A DNA stretch of 64,000 bases, from assembly GCF_002211365.1 (NCBI RefSeq), contig NZ_LOKZ01000001.1, positions 434,001 through 498,000 on the forward strand, in the 5' to 3' direction. Below are positions 28,373-37,370 of this stretch, piece after piece (position 1 is the stretch's first letter; the number at the start of each line of letters is the position of its first letter). The notes beneath the pieces were generated by a model. It was not told the DNA's origin. It did not search any database and worked only from the letters and a program-made list of their open reading frames with translations. This DNA is from Rhizobium sp. R711 (GTDB lineage Bacteria; Pseudomonadota; Alphaproteobacteria; Rhizobiales; Rhizobiaceae). Made by a program: the position numbers and the translations under genes.

Positions 28373-29490
28373 TAGAGCCTTCCTGTCATACGCTTCACGA
28401 TACGGTCAGAAGCCTTCATGAGCCCGGTCATGCCGAAGACGATGATCGCCAGATAAACCAGTGCGAGCAGCGTGCCATAGCCGACATTCGAACGGTCGCG
28501 GTATTCGCGATAGATGAAGCTGGTGACGGAATCGGTCGCCCCGCCCGGACCGCCGGCAGTCACCGTGATGATGATGTCGGCAAGCTTCAGTTTGAAGATT
28601 ATGCGGATCATCACCGTCGTCACGGAAACCGGAAGCATGAGCGGGAAAATGACTTGCCAGAAGCGTTGCCACTTTGTGGCGCCATCAACCTCCGCCGCTT
28701 CCAACACCTCCCTCGACAAGGCCTGCAACCCGGCAAGCAGCATGATCATCATAAAGGGAATGAAGGTCCAAGCATCCATTATCATGATGGAAATCCTTGC
28801 CGTCAGCGGGTCGCCGAAGAATGAGGGATTTTCCCAGCCGAGCCATCGCGCGAAACGGGCGACGGGGCCGAATCGGGTCTCCAACATCGATTTGCCGACC
28901 ATCCAGCTCACCGCCACCGGCGAGAGCATCAACGGCACAAGGAATGTTACGCGCCAAAATTTGCGGGCAACGATTTCCTGATTGAGAAGCAGCGCTAAGC
29001 CGAACGCAATCGCATATTCGACCGCGATCGCCAGGCAATAAATGACCATGTTGAGCAAGGCGTTGACATAGAACGGATCCGTGATCATACGGCGCGCATT
29101 GTCGAGCCCGTTGAAGCGCCGACCGGTCGATGAGGCAAGATTCCAGTCAGAAAAGCCGATCCAAAGTGCAAAGAGCAGCGGGAATACCACCATCGACACG
29201 ACGAACAGTGCCGCCGGCAGAACAAAAAGCGCCTTCTTGCCGGCCTCGCCGTAAATCACGACACGGGTGACACAAAGAACTGTGGCCCAGAGAAAATACG
29301 CATAAAGAACGGGTCGCCAGTTCTCAAAGCCCCAGCCGATCCAGCTCAACTCATGGAAAGCCTGCAACACAAAGGAAGAGATGAACCATATGGCGCTCAA
29401 CCAGAGAGCCGTGCGGCCCCAGAAACGACGGCTCGTGGAAATTAGGCCGGCCTCGACCGTGTGAAGCAGATCGCCTTGGATTGTCGACAT
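28372..29490 (-). CDS. CUT1 sugar ABC transporter permease (MalF type)
   Basis: A 372-residue permease. Beyond the usual six helices it has an N-terminal extension with two or three extra hydrophobic segments (LWLSAIWFISSFVLQAF; VLYAYFLWATVLCVTRVVIY), longer than most MalF-like partners in rhizobia. The EAA loop reads VLEAAEVDGATKWQRFWQVI. Follows the binding-protein gene after a stem-loop. Confidence 0.88.
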   Translation of the reverse strand: MSTIQGDLLHTVEAGLISTSRRFWGRTALWLSAIWFISSFVLQAFHELSWIGWGFENWRPVLYAYFLWATVLCVTRVVIYGEAGKKALFVLPAALFVVSMVVFPLLFALWIGFSDWNLASSTGRRFNGLDNARRMITDPFYVNALLNMVIYCLAIAVEYAIAFGLALLLNQEIVARKFWRVTFLVPLMLSPVAVSWMVGKSMLETRFGPVARFARWLGWENPSFFGDPLTARISIMIMDAWTFIPFMMIMLLAGLQALSREVLEAAEVDGATKWQRFWQVIFPLMLPVSVTTVMIRIIFKLKLADIIITVTAGGPGGATDSVTSFIYREYRDRSNVGYGTLLALVYLAIIVFGMTGLMKASDRIVKRMTGRL

Positions 29491-29514
29491 GATATTCCTC
29501 GCCCCGCAGAATGG

Positions 29515-29547
29515 GCGCTGGCGAAATCGCTTCCGCTCCGCCAGCGC
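29515..29547 (-). terminator. Intra-operon stem-loop after the CUT1 binding-protein gene
   Basis: GCGCTGGCG (29515-29523) pairs perfectly with CGCCAGCGC (29539-29547), loop 15 bases, 8 bp past the binding-protein stop. Expected to favour binding-protein mRNA over the permease part. Confidence 0.6.
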
Positions 29548-29554
29548 GTTTTCT

Positions 29555-31201
29555 TCAACCAGTCAGCCCCAGGCTCGCCCGGTAGAGTTTCAGCTGGTTA
29601 TCGCGGCCGATCTGGTCGGTAATCTTTTCCCACGCGGCGGCAATCGCATCCGCGGTTTCCTGGGCCGACTTGTACTTTCCGGCATAGCCCTTTGCCAGTT
29701 CATCTTCGGCAACGGAATAATATTGGAAGATGCCGGGGATACGCGGTTCGATGGCGGCGTTCGGATGGTTGTAGCTGTCGGCGTTCGAACCCAGATAGTC
29801 CTCGATATAGGCGCGATCGTAGCCCGCCTTTTCCCATTCGTCATAATTGAAGTTGGATTGACGATAGGGTTGGAAGCCGGACGGATAGGCCGACGTCCAC
29901 AGGGACAGATCCTTGCCGCCGAGATGGGCGGCAGCTGACCAGGCGGCCTTACGTTTCTTCTCGTCGCTGGAAACCCGCTTGGTGACATAAATGCCCCAGC
30001 CGAGATATGCCATGTTCGGCGCTTCGTTGTATTTGTCTTCCCACTGCCCGGTCTTGCGGTTGTAGACGCGGTCCGAACCGCGATTAATGCCAAACCCGAC
30101 CACATTGCCCACGACGGACGTATCCGAGGTGCGCGCGCTGGAACCGACGTCGCCCCACCACATCAGCATGGAGCCAGTGCCTGCCAGGAACTGTGAGAAG
30201 GCGGTGGTGCCGGGATCCGCATTGATCTGGTCAGCCGGATATGCCTTGGCAGCAATCAGATCCAGGACATCCTGGATCGCCTGGACCCATGCAGGGTTAT
30301 TCACCAACGGCTTCATGTTTTCGGGATCGAACAGCCAGACGGGATCACCCGGATATTTGGCATAAGCCGTCGCCCGGTTCTCGATGAAGTAGAAACCGAA
30401 ACCGCCCCAACCCTTGAGAGGGTCAAGGTAGCCGTAGGCCGGTTGGCCGGTCAGCGGGTCGATCTTGCCGATTAGCGCCTTGGAAGCAGCGTCGACTTCC
30501 TGCCACGTCTTCGGGGGCTTGGCCATGCCGCTGATCGAGCCTTCGCCGAAGTAATCCTTGCGATAGGCGAAGGTGTGACAATCGCCGTCGATGGTCACGC
30601 GATAGGTCTTGCCATCCCAGGTGCCGACCGGTGGTTTCAGGTAACTCACCAGGTCGTCGGACTCAATCTGCTTTCCGACCCAATCCGGCATCTCGTCCAA
30701 AAGCCCGCGGCCTGCAGTATCACCTTCAAAGGGCGCGCCCATTTCCAGTATGTCGAAATCAACCGTGCCGGTTGCAATCGACTGCTGAAGACGGGCATTG
30801 TAGTCGGCCTGAGCAAGGTCGATCCAATTGATCTTGGCGCCTGTATAAGCTTCCCACGGCTTTAGGAAGCCACGGAAGAGGAAGTTGTGGAGGTTCTGGT
30901 TGTTGAGACCCATAAAGGTCAGCTCGACACCGGCAAATTCGCCCTGCTTGACATTGGTCTTGGTCGGGCCGAGGCAGAGTTCGCCCACCTTCTGCCAGTC
31001 TGCATCCGTTGGCGAACCCTTGCCAACACCTGGAATTTGCAGGATCTGCGCGCGTACATCGTCGGCCGCGAAGGCCATGCCGGGAACTCCGGCCAATGCG
31101 CTCGACACGCCGAGCATGGCGGCGGCGCTCGCGGTTCCGCGCAAGACGTCGCGGCGACTTGCCTGACGGCGCATCAATGCATCGTATATTTCGATTTTCA
31201 T
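29555..31201 (-). CDS. Large extracellular solute-binding protein (family 1)
   Basis: A 548-residue periplasmic binding protein for the CUT1 transporter, larger than the usual 400-450. The ATG at 31201 follows GGAGGAGG. The leader has SRRDVLRG and a hydrophobic stretch to about residue 46, a likely Tat signal. Mature landmarks include QLQSIATGTVDFDILEMGAP-like binder sequence and repeated Trp/Tyr-rich segments typical of sugar ligands. Large binders of this kind occur with rhizobial polyol and glycerol systems, but here the operon encodes a ribokinase and mutarotase. Ligand unknown. Confidence 0.85.
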   Translation of the reverse strand: MKIEIYDALMRRQASRRDVLRGTASAAAMLGVSSALAGVPGMAFAADDVRAQILQIPGVGKGSPTDADWQKVGELCLGPTKTNVKQGEFAGVELTFMGLNNQNLHNFLFRGFLKPWEAYTGAKINWIDLAQADYNARLQQSIATGTVDFDILEMGAPFEGDTAGRGLLDEMPDWVGKQIESDDLVSYLKPPVGTWDGKTYRVTIDGDCHTFAYRKDYFGEGSISGMAKPPKTWQEVDAASKALIGKIDPLTGQPAYGYLDPLKGWGGFGFYFIENRATAYAKYPGDPVWLFDPENMKPLVNNPAWVQAIQDVLDLIAAKAYPADQINADPGTTAFSQFLAGTGSMLMWWGDVGSSARTSDTSVVGNVVGFGINRGSDRVYNRKTGQWEDKYNEAPNMAYLGWGIYVTKRVSSDEKKRKAAWSAAAHLGGKDLSLWTSAYPSGFQPYRQSNFNYDEWEKAGYDRAYIEDYLGSNADSYNHPNAAIEPRIPGIFQYYSVAEDELAKGYAGKYKSAQETADAIAAAWEKITDQIGRDNQLKLYRASLGLTG

Positions 31202-31309
31202 GTCATCCTCCTCCACGTTTGTTTGCGCTGCCGCCTGATCGGCTTTTGCCGGCCCGGCTGCGCCAGCTTTTAAGGCTGGCCTCCTGCAGAACTATCTGGT
31301 AAGCAGGAA

Positions 31310-31412
31310 ATGAAACGTTTCATATCCTGATTTCGGAAACCGCTCCTCTCGGTCTCCTGTTCGAGGATGAGGCGGCGGCCGGCAAAAGTCAATAAGAAAT
31401 GAAACGTTTCAT
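31310..31412. promoter_or_regulatory. Two identical LacI-type operators
   Basis: ATGAAACGTTTCAT occurs at 31310-31323 and again at 31399-31412, each a perfect 14-bp palindrome and each preceded by GA. Centres are 89 bp apart. They lie in the gap between the binding-protein operon (minus) and the ATPase gene (plus), so one repressor could control both arms, perhaps by looping. The likely binder is the LacI protein of 26419-27444. Confidence 0.8.
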
Positions 31413-31554
31413 GGAGGAGATCGCCGGGTGCTTTTGAGGCAGAGGGTCGGGTCGCTTTACCCGGTTCGATGATCGAAAAAACCGGCGGCACGGCGATGCG
31501 TATTCCCGCGACTGTTTCTCAAGAGTAGTCGCCGGACAAGCAAGTGGGAGCGAG

Positions 31555-32622
31555 ATGGCTGAGGTCAATATTTCAGGTGCACAGAAAGCTTATGGCGGCC
31601 TAAATGTCCTGCATGGAGTCGACATAGAAATTCGCGACGGGGAGTTTGTGGTGCTCGTCGGCCCGTCTGGTTGCGGCAAATCGACTCTGTTGCGCATGGT
31701 TGCAGGGCTTGAAAGCATCACCGGCGGAACGATTTCGATCGGGGGAAGGACCGTCAACAATCTCCCCCCGAAAGATCGCGATATCGCGATGGTTTTCCAG
31801 AGCTATGCGCTCTACCCGCACAAGACGGTTGCTGAAAACATGGTCTTCGCGCTGCGCCTGCAAAGGCAGCCAGCCGACGTCATTCAGCAGCGTCTGCAAG
31901 CGGCGGCCGAAACGCTCGACCTCGTCCCCTACCTGGACCGGTATCCGCGTCAGCTTTCGGGCGGTCAGCGGCAACGCGTGGCGATGGGCAGAGCCATCGT
32001 CAGGTCGCCGCAAGTGTTCCTGTTCGACGAGCCTCTGTCGAATCTCGACGCGAAACTGCGCGTCCAGATGCGCAAGGAGATCAAGGAGCTGCACCAGCGG
32101 CTGAAGACCACCACCATCTATGTCACCCATGACCAGGTCGAAGCGATGACCATGGCCGACAAGATCGTCGTAATGCAGCGCGGCAATGTCGAGCAGATCG
32201 GCACACCGCTGGAACTTTACGATCGTCCCGGCAACACGTTCGTCGCAACCTTCATCGGCTCGCCCTCGATGAATCTTCTGGCGGGTCGGTACAAGGCCGA
32301 TGGCGCAATCTTCGTCACCGAGACCGGCGACGAGATCGCACTCGGCTTCACCCCGAACGCTTCCGACGGCCAGTCCGTGCTCCTGGGCGTCCGGCCGGAA
32401 CACCTGTCGCTTAATGAAAGCGGATTGACGGCGTCCGTCAACGTCACCGAGCCCACTGGTCATGAGACGATGGTTTTCCTGCGCTACGGGCCGGGCGAGC
32501 TTGTCGCGGTATTTTCCGAACGCCACGATTTTGAACAGGGCCAAGTTGTGACGATAGCGCCCCGCGTCGGCAAGCTTCATCTTTTTGATGCGACGTCGGG
32601 CAAGACGCTGCGGCCCGGTTGA
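31555..32622 (+). CDS. CUT1 sugar ABC transporter ATPase (MalK/UgpC type)
   Basis: A 355-residue ATPase: Walker A GPSGCGKST (36-44), signature LSGGQRQRVAMGRA, Walker B VFLFDEPLSNLD, switch His in VTHDQVEAMT, then a C-terminal OB-like regulatory domain (about 240-355). A single ATPase forms a homodimer under the two permeases encoded on the other strand. Divergent placement with shared operators suggests coordinated control with 24986-31201. Confidence 0.93.
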   Translation: MAEVNISGAQKAYGGLNVLHGVDIEIRDGEFVVLVGPSGCGKSTLLRMVAGLESITGGTISIGGRTVNNLPPKDRDIAMVFQSYALYPHKTVAENMVFALRLQRQPADVIQQRLQAAAETLDLVPYLDRYPRQLSGGQRQRVAMGRAIVRSPQVFLFDEPLSNLDAKLRVQMRKEIKELHQRLKTTTIYVTHDQVEAMTMADKIVVMQRGNVEQIGTPLELYDRPGNTFVATFIGSPSMNLLAGRYKADGAIFVTETGDEIALGFTPNASDGQSVLLGVRPEHLSLNESGLTASVNVTEPTGHETMVFLRYGPGELVAVFSERHDFEQGQVVTIAPRVGKLHLFDATSGKTLRPG

Positions 32623-33515
32623 GCGCAGGACTTTTCGGGCACCCCCGGCAATCGGACTCACATTGCACCCCCATGGCAGCAAACAGCGCGCGGTCCATAT
32701 CGGCGTCTTGCCGCAGGTCCCTTTTTGGGGAGCAGACTTGCCGGCGTTGATCAATTGGCGCTCGGAACCGGGATCGCAAGAAAGGTCAGCACCTTCCCTG
32801 GTCGGCGTGGGCGATGCCGCCCGCCGACATCCGACTGACATATGAATTGCGTTGAGTTGCCAAAGATTGCCGTTCGTGGCTTGCGAAAGCATGCCTGGGC
32901 CCGGAAAACAGTGCGGGTGCGATGTTGGCAGTCGACGTAGTGGACGTCTCTCCGTAATGGTTCGCGCGTCCAAAAGATCTCCAGCGCAAGCAACTGCACG
33001 CTGCGCAACGTTTTCATGGGGCCACTTCCCTTTTGTGAACCGGCACGATCAGTGGAACTCTCCTCGTCTGAGTTTATCGGAATTGACTACTGCCAGGACG
33101 CGCTGAAGCGCAGTTTAGGACAGACCCGCGATCGTCCTGGCCGCCTGTTGCGCCTACATTATAACCGCTTACTTACTGTGCACTGCACAAATAAGCGCTC
33201 TCGCGGTTACGGCTCCGGCACATATCGCACAAAATTTCTTCATCGTACAAGTGTGCATAGAAATTAGGCAATCGCGAGATTGTCAGATTCCATGTTTAGT
33301 TTCAAATGGTTATCCGTCGGCATTGAAACTGGCATGATCGTTGCAAGTTCCGAGGTGCACCGGTCAACGGCGACCGGGGCGGACAGGCGCTGCACAAGCG
33401 CCTGCGCTCGACACCGACGTCGCGAGGTTTTTGAAGTCCGGGATTTGTTCCAACGGACGCAATTTCCTGCGGCGTTTTTTTGTGTCCAGATTCGGCCAGC
33501 AGAGGGAACCGGCGC
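32623..33515. other. Long intergenic region upstream of the nitrate/taurine-type transporter
   Basis: About 890 bp. The first 500 bp hold only overlapping short frames. The last 350 bp turn AT-richer and should hold the promoter of the transporter operon; a nested inverted repeat is listed separately (33162-33209). I looked for guanidine-I and mini-ykkC riboswitch motifs, which often precede such transporters, and did not find them. Confidence 0.5.
33162..33209. promoter_or_regulatory. Nested inverted repeats, possible operator or RNA structure
   Basis: TAACCGC (33162-33168) pairs with GCGGTTA (33203-33209). Inside, GCTTA (33167-33171) pairs with TAAGC (33192-33196), and TGTGCA-C-TGCACA (33177-33189) forms a 13-bp palindrome. 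The arrangement lies about 310 bp upstream of the transporter start. A regulator site is the simplest reading; a structured leader is possible. Confidence 0.35.
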
Positions 33516-34829
33516 ATGACAAAGAATACGACGACTGGCATTTCGACAATCGGCCTCACCCGCCGCAGCATACTCAAAACGACTGCAACGGCTGCGCTTG
33601 TCGGCGCCGTCAGGACTGCGTTTCCATCCGGCGCATTCGCCGCTGGGGCAGGTCCTGAAGTGAACGGCGTCAAGCTTGGCTTTATCGCCCTTACGGATTC
33701 CGCACCACTTATCATCGCCAAGGAAAAGGGCTTCTTCGACAAGCACGGCATTCCGGAAACGGACGTCGCCAAACAGGCGTCCTGGGGAGCGACGCGCGAC
33801 AATCTGGTGCTCGGCGGTGCCGCCAACGGGATCGATGGCGCTCACATCCTGTCGCCACTTCCATATCTCATGCATACCGGTAAGGTGACGCAGAACAACA
33901 AGCCGGTGCCGATGGCGATCCTCGCCCGGCTCAATCTCGACAGTCAGGGCATTTCCGTCGCCAAGGAATATGCCGAAACCGGCGTACAGCTCGACGCCTC
34001 CAAGCTGAAGGCGGCATTCGAAAAGAAGAGGGCGGAAGGCAAGGAAGTCAAGGCTGCCATGACTTTCCCCGGAGGCACCCACGACCTCTGGATCCGGTAC
34101 TGGCTCGCCGCCGGCGGAATCGACCCGAACAAGGACGTGTCAACCATCGTCGTGCCGCCGCCGCAGATGGTCGCCAACATGAAGGTCGGCAACATGGACG
34201 TGTTCTGCGTGGGCGAACCGTGGAACGAGCAGCTCGTCAACCAGGGCATCGGCTTCACCGCCGCGACCACCGGCGAACTCTGGAAGGGTCATCCGGAAAA
34301 GGCGCTTGGGATGCGCGCCGACTGGATCGAAAAGAACCCCAACGCCACCAAGGCCCTGCTGATGGCTGTCATGGAAGCCCAGCAGTGGTGCGACAGCGTG
34401 GACAACAAGGCGGAGATGGCCGACATCCTCGGAAAGCGCCAGTGGTTCAACGTTCCCACGAAGGATGTGCTAGGCCGCCTCAAGGGCGATATCAATTATG
34501 GCAACGGCCGCGAGGTCAAAGGCACCGACCTCTATATGAAGTTCTGGAAGGACGGCGCCTCCTACCCATTCAAGAGCCACGATACTTGGTTCATGACGGA
34601 AAACATCCGATGGGGAAATCTGCCTGCGAATACCGACATCAAGGCACTGGTCAATGAGGTCAACCGCGACGACATCTGGCGTGCGGCAGCCAGGGATCTC
34701 GGCGTTGCCGCAGCCGACATTCCCGCATCGTCATCGCGCGGCAAGGAGACCTTCTTCGACGGCAAGGTTTTCGACCCTGAAAATCCCTTAGCCTATCTCG
34801 ACAGCCTTTCGATCAAGGCTGTCTCCTGA
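33516..34829 (+). CDS. NrtA/SsuA-type ABC transporter substrate-binding protein
   Basis: A 437-residue binding protein of the nitrate/taurine/cyanate (NrtA-like) class. The ATG at 33516 follows GAGGG. The leader has LTRRSILKTTATAALVGAV, a clear twin-arginine signal, so it is exported folded. Motifs: VKLGFIALTDSAPLIIAKEK, KQASWGATRDNLVLGGAANG and DVFCVGEPWNEQ, typical of CmpA/NrtA binders. First gene of a three-gene operon; a stem-loop follows. Neighbouring urea-oligomer genes suggest a nitrogenous ligand, but none is proven. Confidence 0.87.
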   Translation: MTKNTTTGISTIGLTRRSILKTTATAALVGAVRTAFPSGAFAAGAGPEVNGVKLGFIALTDSAPLIIAKEKGFFDKHGIPETDVAKQASWGATRDNLVLGGAANGIDGAHILSPLPYLMHTGKVTQNNKPVPMAILARLNLDSQGISVAKEYAETGVQLDASKLKAAFEKKRAEGKEVKAAMTFPGGTHDLWIRYWLAAGGIDPNKDVSTIVVPPPQMVANMKVGNMDVFCVGEPWNEQLVNQGIGFTAATTGELWKGHPEKALGMRADWIEKNPNATKALLMAVMEAQQWCDSVDNKAEMADILGKRQWFNVPTKDVLGRLKGDINYGNGREVKGTDLYMKFWKDGASYPFKSHDTWFMTENIRWGNLPANTDIKALVNEVNRDDIWRAAARDLGVAAADIPASSSRGKETFFDGKVFDPENPLAYLDSLSIKAVS

Positions 34830-34838
34830 GCCCGCCTT

Positions 34839-34859
34839 CGGCGCGCGACGAGCGCGCCG
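34839..34859 (+). terminator. Intra-operon stem-loop after the NrtA-like gene
   Basis: GGCGCGC (34840-34846) and GCGCGCC (34852-34858) pair around a 5-base loop, extendable by one C-G pair. It lies 10 bp past the stop codon and before the permease gene, without a T-run. Third example in this window of a hairpin directly after a binding-protein gene. Confidence 0.6.
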
Positions 34860-34886
34860 GCCTGTCTTCAGATAAGGAGCGCCTCG

Positions 34887-35780
34887 ATGTCCGCCCTGGC
34901 AAGTAAACAAAATTCCTCCACGGCTGCCTGCGCCAAGCCGGCGGCAAGCGTCGTACCGTTTTCCCGCAGGCGTGGATTGCAGATCGACCTTCGTCGTGCG
35001 GGGCTGACGGCGCTTCGCAATGTCGTCCCGCCAGCCGTGGTGCTGGCACTCATCCTGCTCGTCTGGCAGGTGCTCTGTTCTTCGACGCAGGCGTCTTTAC
35101 CCACCCCGTACCAGGTCTGGCAGGAGAGCTATGATCTGATCATCTATCCCTTCTTCAACAACGGATCGCAGGATATCGGGCTCGGCTGGCGCGTGCTCAT
35201 CTCGCTGCAACGCGTCGCTTACGGCTTCGGGCTTGCCGGGATTATTGGCGTCGTCATCGGTGCCATCATCGGCCAGTCGGTCTGGGCCATGCGCGGCCTC
35301 GATCCGATCTTCCAGGTGCTGCGCACGGTTCCGCCACTCGCCTGGCTACCGCTGTCGCTTGCAGCCTTTCAGGATTCCAACCCGTCGGCGATCTTCGTTA
35401 TCTTCATCACTTCGATCTGGCCTGTCATTATCAACACAGCCGTCGGCGTACGCAACATTCCGCAGGACTATCGCAACGTGGCCGAAGTGCTACGCCTCAA
35501 CCAGTTCGAATTCTTCTGGAAGATCATGCTGCCTTCGGCAGCGCCTTACATCTTCACCGGCCTCAGGATCGGCGTCGGCCTCTCCTGGCTTGCCATCGTC
35601 GCGGCCGAAATGCTGACCGGCGGCGTCGGCATCGGCTTCTTCATCTGGGACGCGTGGAACTCGTCGCGCCTTCCCGACATCATCGTCGCGCTCGCCTATA
35701 TCGGCGTCGTCGGCTTTGCCCTTGACAAGCTGGTGGCCGCGCTTGGGAAACTCGTCACCCGCGGAGCCCTGGCCAACTGA
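34887..35780 (+). CDS. NrtB/SsuC-type ABC transporter permease
   Basis: A 297-residue permease, start preceded by AAGGAG. It has about six hydrophobic segments after a polar N-terminal 40 residues. The coupling loop reads AEVLRLNQFEFFWKIMLPSA near 200-219, and WLAIVAAEMLTGGVGIGFFI is the usual late segment of the taurine/nitrate family. Works as a homodimer with the ATPase encoded 11 bp downstream. Confidence 0.9.
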   Translation: MSALASKQNSSTAACAKPAASVVPFSRRRGLQIDLRRAGLTALRNVVPPAVVLALILLVWQVLCSSTQASLPTPYQVWQESYDLIIYPFFNNGSQDIGLGWRVLISLQRVAYGFGLAGIIGVVIGAIIGQSVWAMRGLDPIFQVLRTVPPLAWLPLSLAAFQDSNPSAIFVIFITSIWPVIINTAVGVRNIPQDYRNVAEVLRLNQFEFFWKIMLPSAAPYIFTGLRIGVGLSWLAIVAAEMLTGGVGIGFFIWDAWNSSRLPDIIVALAYIGVVGFALDKLVAALGKLVTRGALAN

Positions 35781-35791
35781 GGAACGTATTC

Positions 35792-36589
35792 ATGAACGCC
35801 TATCTGAAGCTAGACCGCATCGACAAACATTTCGATCGGGGCGGCAAGCGCGCCGAGGTCCTGAAAGACGTCAACTTGACGATATCCAAGGGCGAGTTCG
35901 TTTCGATCATCGGCCATTCGGGCTGTGGCAAGTCCACCCTGCTTAATCTCATTGCCGGCCTCACCCCGGTTTCGGCAGGTGCAGTGCTCCTTGAAAACCG
36001 CGAAGTCAACGCACCAGGTCCCGAACGCGCCGTCGTATTCCAGAACCACTCGCTCCTGCCGTGGCTGACGGTCTACGAGAACGTGAATCTCGCCGTCTCC
36101 AAGGTCTTCAACAGAACGAAGACGAAGGCCGAGCGGCACGACTGGGTCATGGCCAACCTCGACCTTGTGCAGATGGCACATGCCAAGGACAAGCGGCCTT
36201 CGGAGATTTCGGGGGGCATGAAACAGCGCGTCGGCATTGCTCGCGCACTTTCGATGGAGCCGAAGATCCTGTTGCTCGACGAGCCCTTCGGCGCGCTCGA
36301 CGCACTGACGCGCGCCCACCTTCAGGACGCGGTGATGGAAATCCATGCCCGGCTCGGCAACACGATGGTGATGATCACTCATGACGTCGATGAGGCGGTG
36401 CTTTTGTCCGACCGTATCGTGATGATGACCAACGGCCCGGCGGCTCGCATCGGCGAGGTGCTGGACGTGATCATGTCGCGTCCTCGCAATCGCATCGAAC
36501 TTGCCTCCGATCGGACATATCTCAGATGCCGCGAAGCCGTGTTGAAATTCCTCTACGAACGCCACCGCTTCATAGAATTTGCCGAGTAG
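35792..36589 (+). CDS. NrtD/SsuB-type ABC transporter ATPase
   Basis: A 265-residue ATPase: Walker A GHSGCGKST, Q-loop VVFQNHSLLPWLTVYENV, signature ISGGMKQRVGIARAL, Walker B ILLLDEPFGALDALT, and switch His in MITHDVDEAVLLSD. The aromatic YLRCREAVLKFLYERHRF tail resembles nitrate-type ATPases. Last gene of the operon, converging with the GntR gene. Confidence 0.93.
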   Translation: MNAYLKLDRIDKHFDRGGKRAEVLKDVNLTISKGEFVSIIGHSGCGKSTLLNLIAGLTPVSAGAVLLENREVNAPGPERAVVFQNHSLLPWLTVYENVNLAVSKVFNRTKTKAERHDWVMANLDLVQMAHAKDKRPSEISGGMKQRVGIARALSMEPKILLLDEPFGALDALTRAHLQDAVMEIHARLGNTMVMITHDVDEAVLLSDRIVMMTNGPAARIGEVLDVIMSRPRNRIELASDRTYLRCREAVLKFLYERHRFIEFAE

Positions 36590-36652
36590 AGGCCGCCAGA
36601 CAGCCACGGTCGTTCTGGCCGCCGTGGCTTTCGGTCTTGCCGCGGATCTGAT

Positions 36653-37345
36653 CTACGCGCCCCGCTCTGTCCGCGCCCCGCCTGTTGCGAACACCGCGCT
36701 GGCATCGCTGACAATCTCTACATGGGAATATGCCGCCTGAGCTGCTGCTGCGGCATCCGCTCGCATGATCGCGGTGACGATCCGGCCATGCTCCTCATAG
36801 GATTTTGCCAGGCGCCCGGGCAGACGGAACTGCGCTCGCCGAAAGGGAGCAAGCCGTGCTCGCGTCTGGGTCACCATCTCGAAGACATGATCATTATGCG
36901 CGCCGCGATAAAGCCTTGTGTGGAACTCGGTGTTGTAAACCGAATATTGCTCTTCCGCGCCTTCATGCACGAGCCTCATCGACGCCTTGTGCACCATTTC
37001 CAGCGTGCGCCGCTCATCGACTGTCATACGCTCGGCCGACAACCTGGCGCAGATGGCTTCGAGTTCCGCCATCGCTTCGAACATTGAATGCAGATAAGCC
37101 TCGGTGACGGTTGCAACAACGGCACTGCGGTTCGGCTCGCGCTCGATCAATCCCATGGCGCCCAGTTCGCGCAGGGCTTCTCGTACCGGCGTACGCGAAA
37201 CGTCGAAACGCGTGGCGAGCGAGACTTCGTCGAGCTTCGCGCCCGGCAGGATTGAACCAGTGACGATCATGTCGGAAATCGCCCGCACCATCTGTTCGAC
37301 GGTGGTTCCGGTACGGATGACTTCTCTGCGGCCGGCCTGCTTCAC
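36653..37345 (-). CDS. GntR-family (FadR/FCD) regulator of the urea-oligomer operon
   Basis: A 230-residue regulator. The winged helix-turn-helix spans about 14-75 (DEVSLATRFDVSRTPVREAL, RELGAMGLIEREPNRSAVVA), followed by an all-helical FCD effector domain (AMAELEAICARLSAERMT onward) with conserved Asp/His ligand residues such as EFHTRLYRGAHND. The start is a GTG at 37345 with AAGGTGAG a little far upstream. It is divergent from the BMP-type transporter/hydrolase operon and convergent with the NrtA-type operon, so it could control either or both. Repeated TCTGCATACA elements in the gap are candidate sites. Confidence 0.87.
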   Translation of the reverse strand: MKQAGRREVIRTGTTVEQMVRAISDMIVTGSILPGAKLDEVSLATRFDVSRTPVREALRELGAMGLIEREPNRSAVVATVTEAYLHSMFEAMAELEAICARLSAERMTVDERRTLEMVHKASMRLVHEGAEEQYSVYNTEFHTRLYRGAHNDHVFEMVTQTRARLAPFRRAQFRLPGRLAKSYEEHGRIVTAIMRADAAAAAQAAYSHVEIVSDASAVFATGGARTERGA

Positions 37346-37370
37346 GATGCGAATCTGCTCACCTTAATAC

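Noticed and set aside
31600..32973. 457-residue minus-strand open frame
   Set aside because: Antisense to the MalK-type ATPase gene, which has all expected motifs; the shadow has no domain or ribosome site.
32623..33515. Guanidine-I (ykkC) or mini-ykkC riboswitch upstream of the NrtA-like operon
   Set aside because: Such transporters often carry one, but the conserved core motifs were not found here or upstream of 37686.
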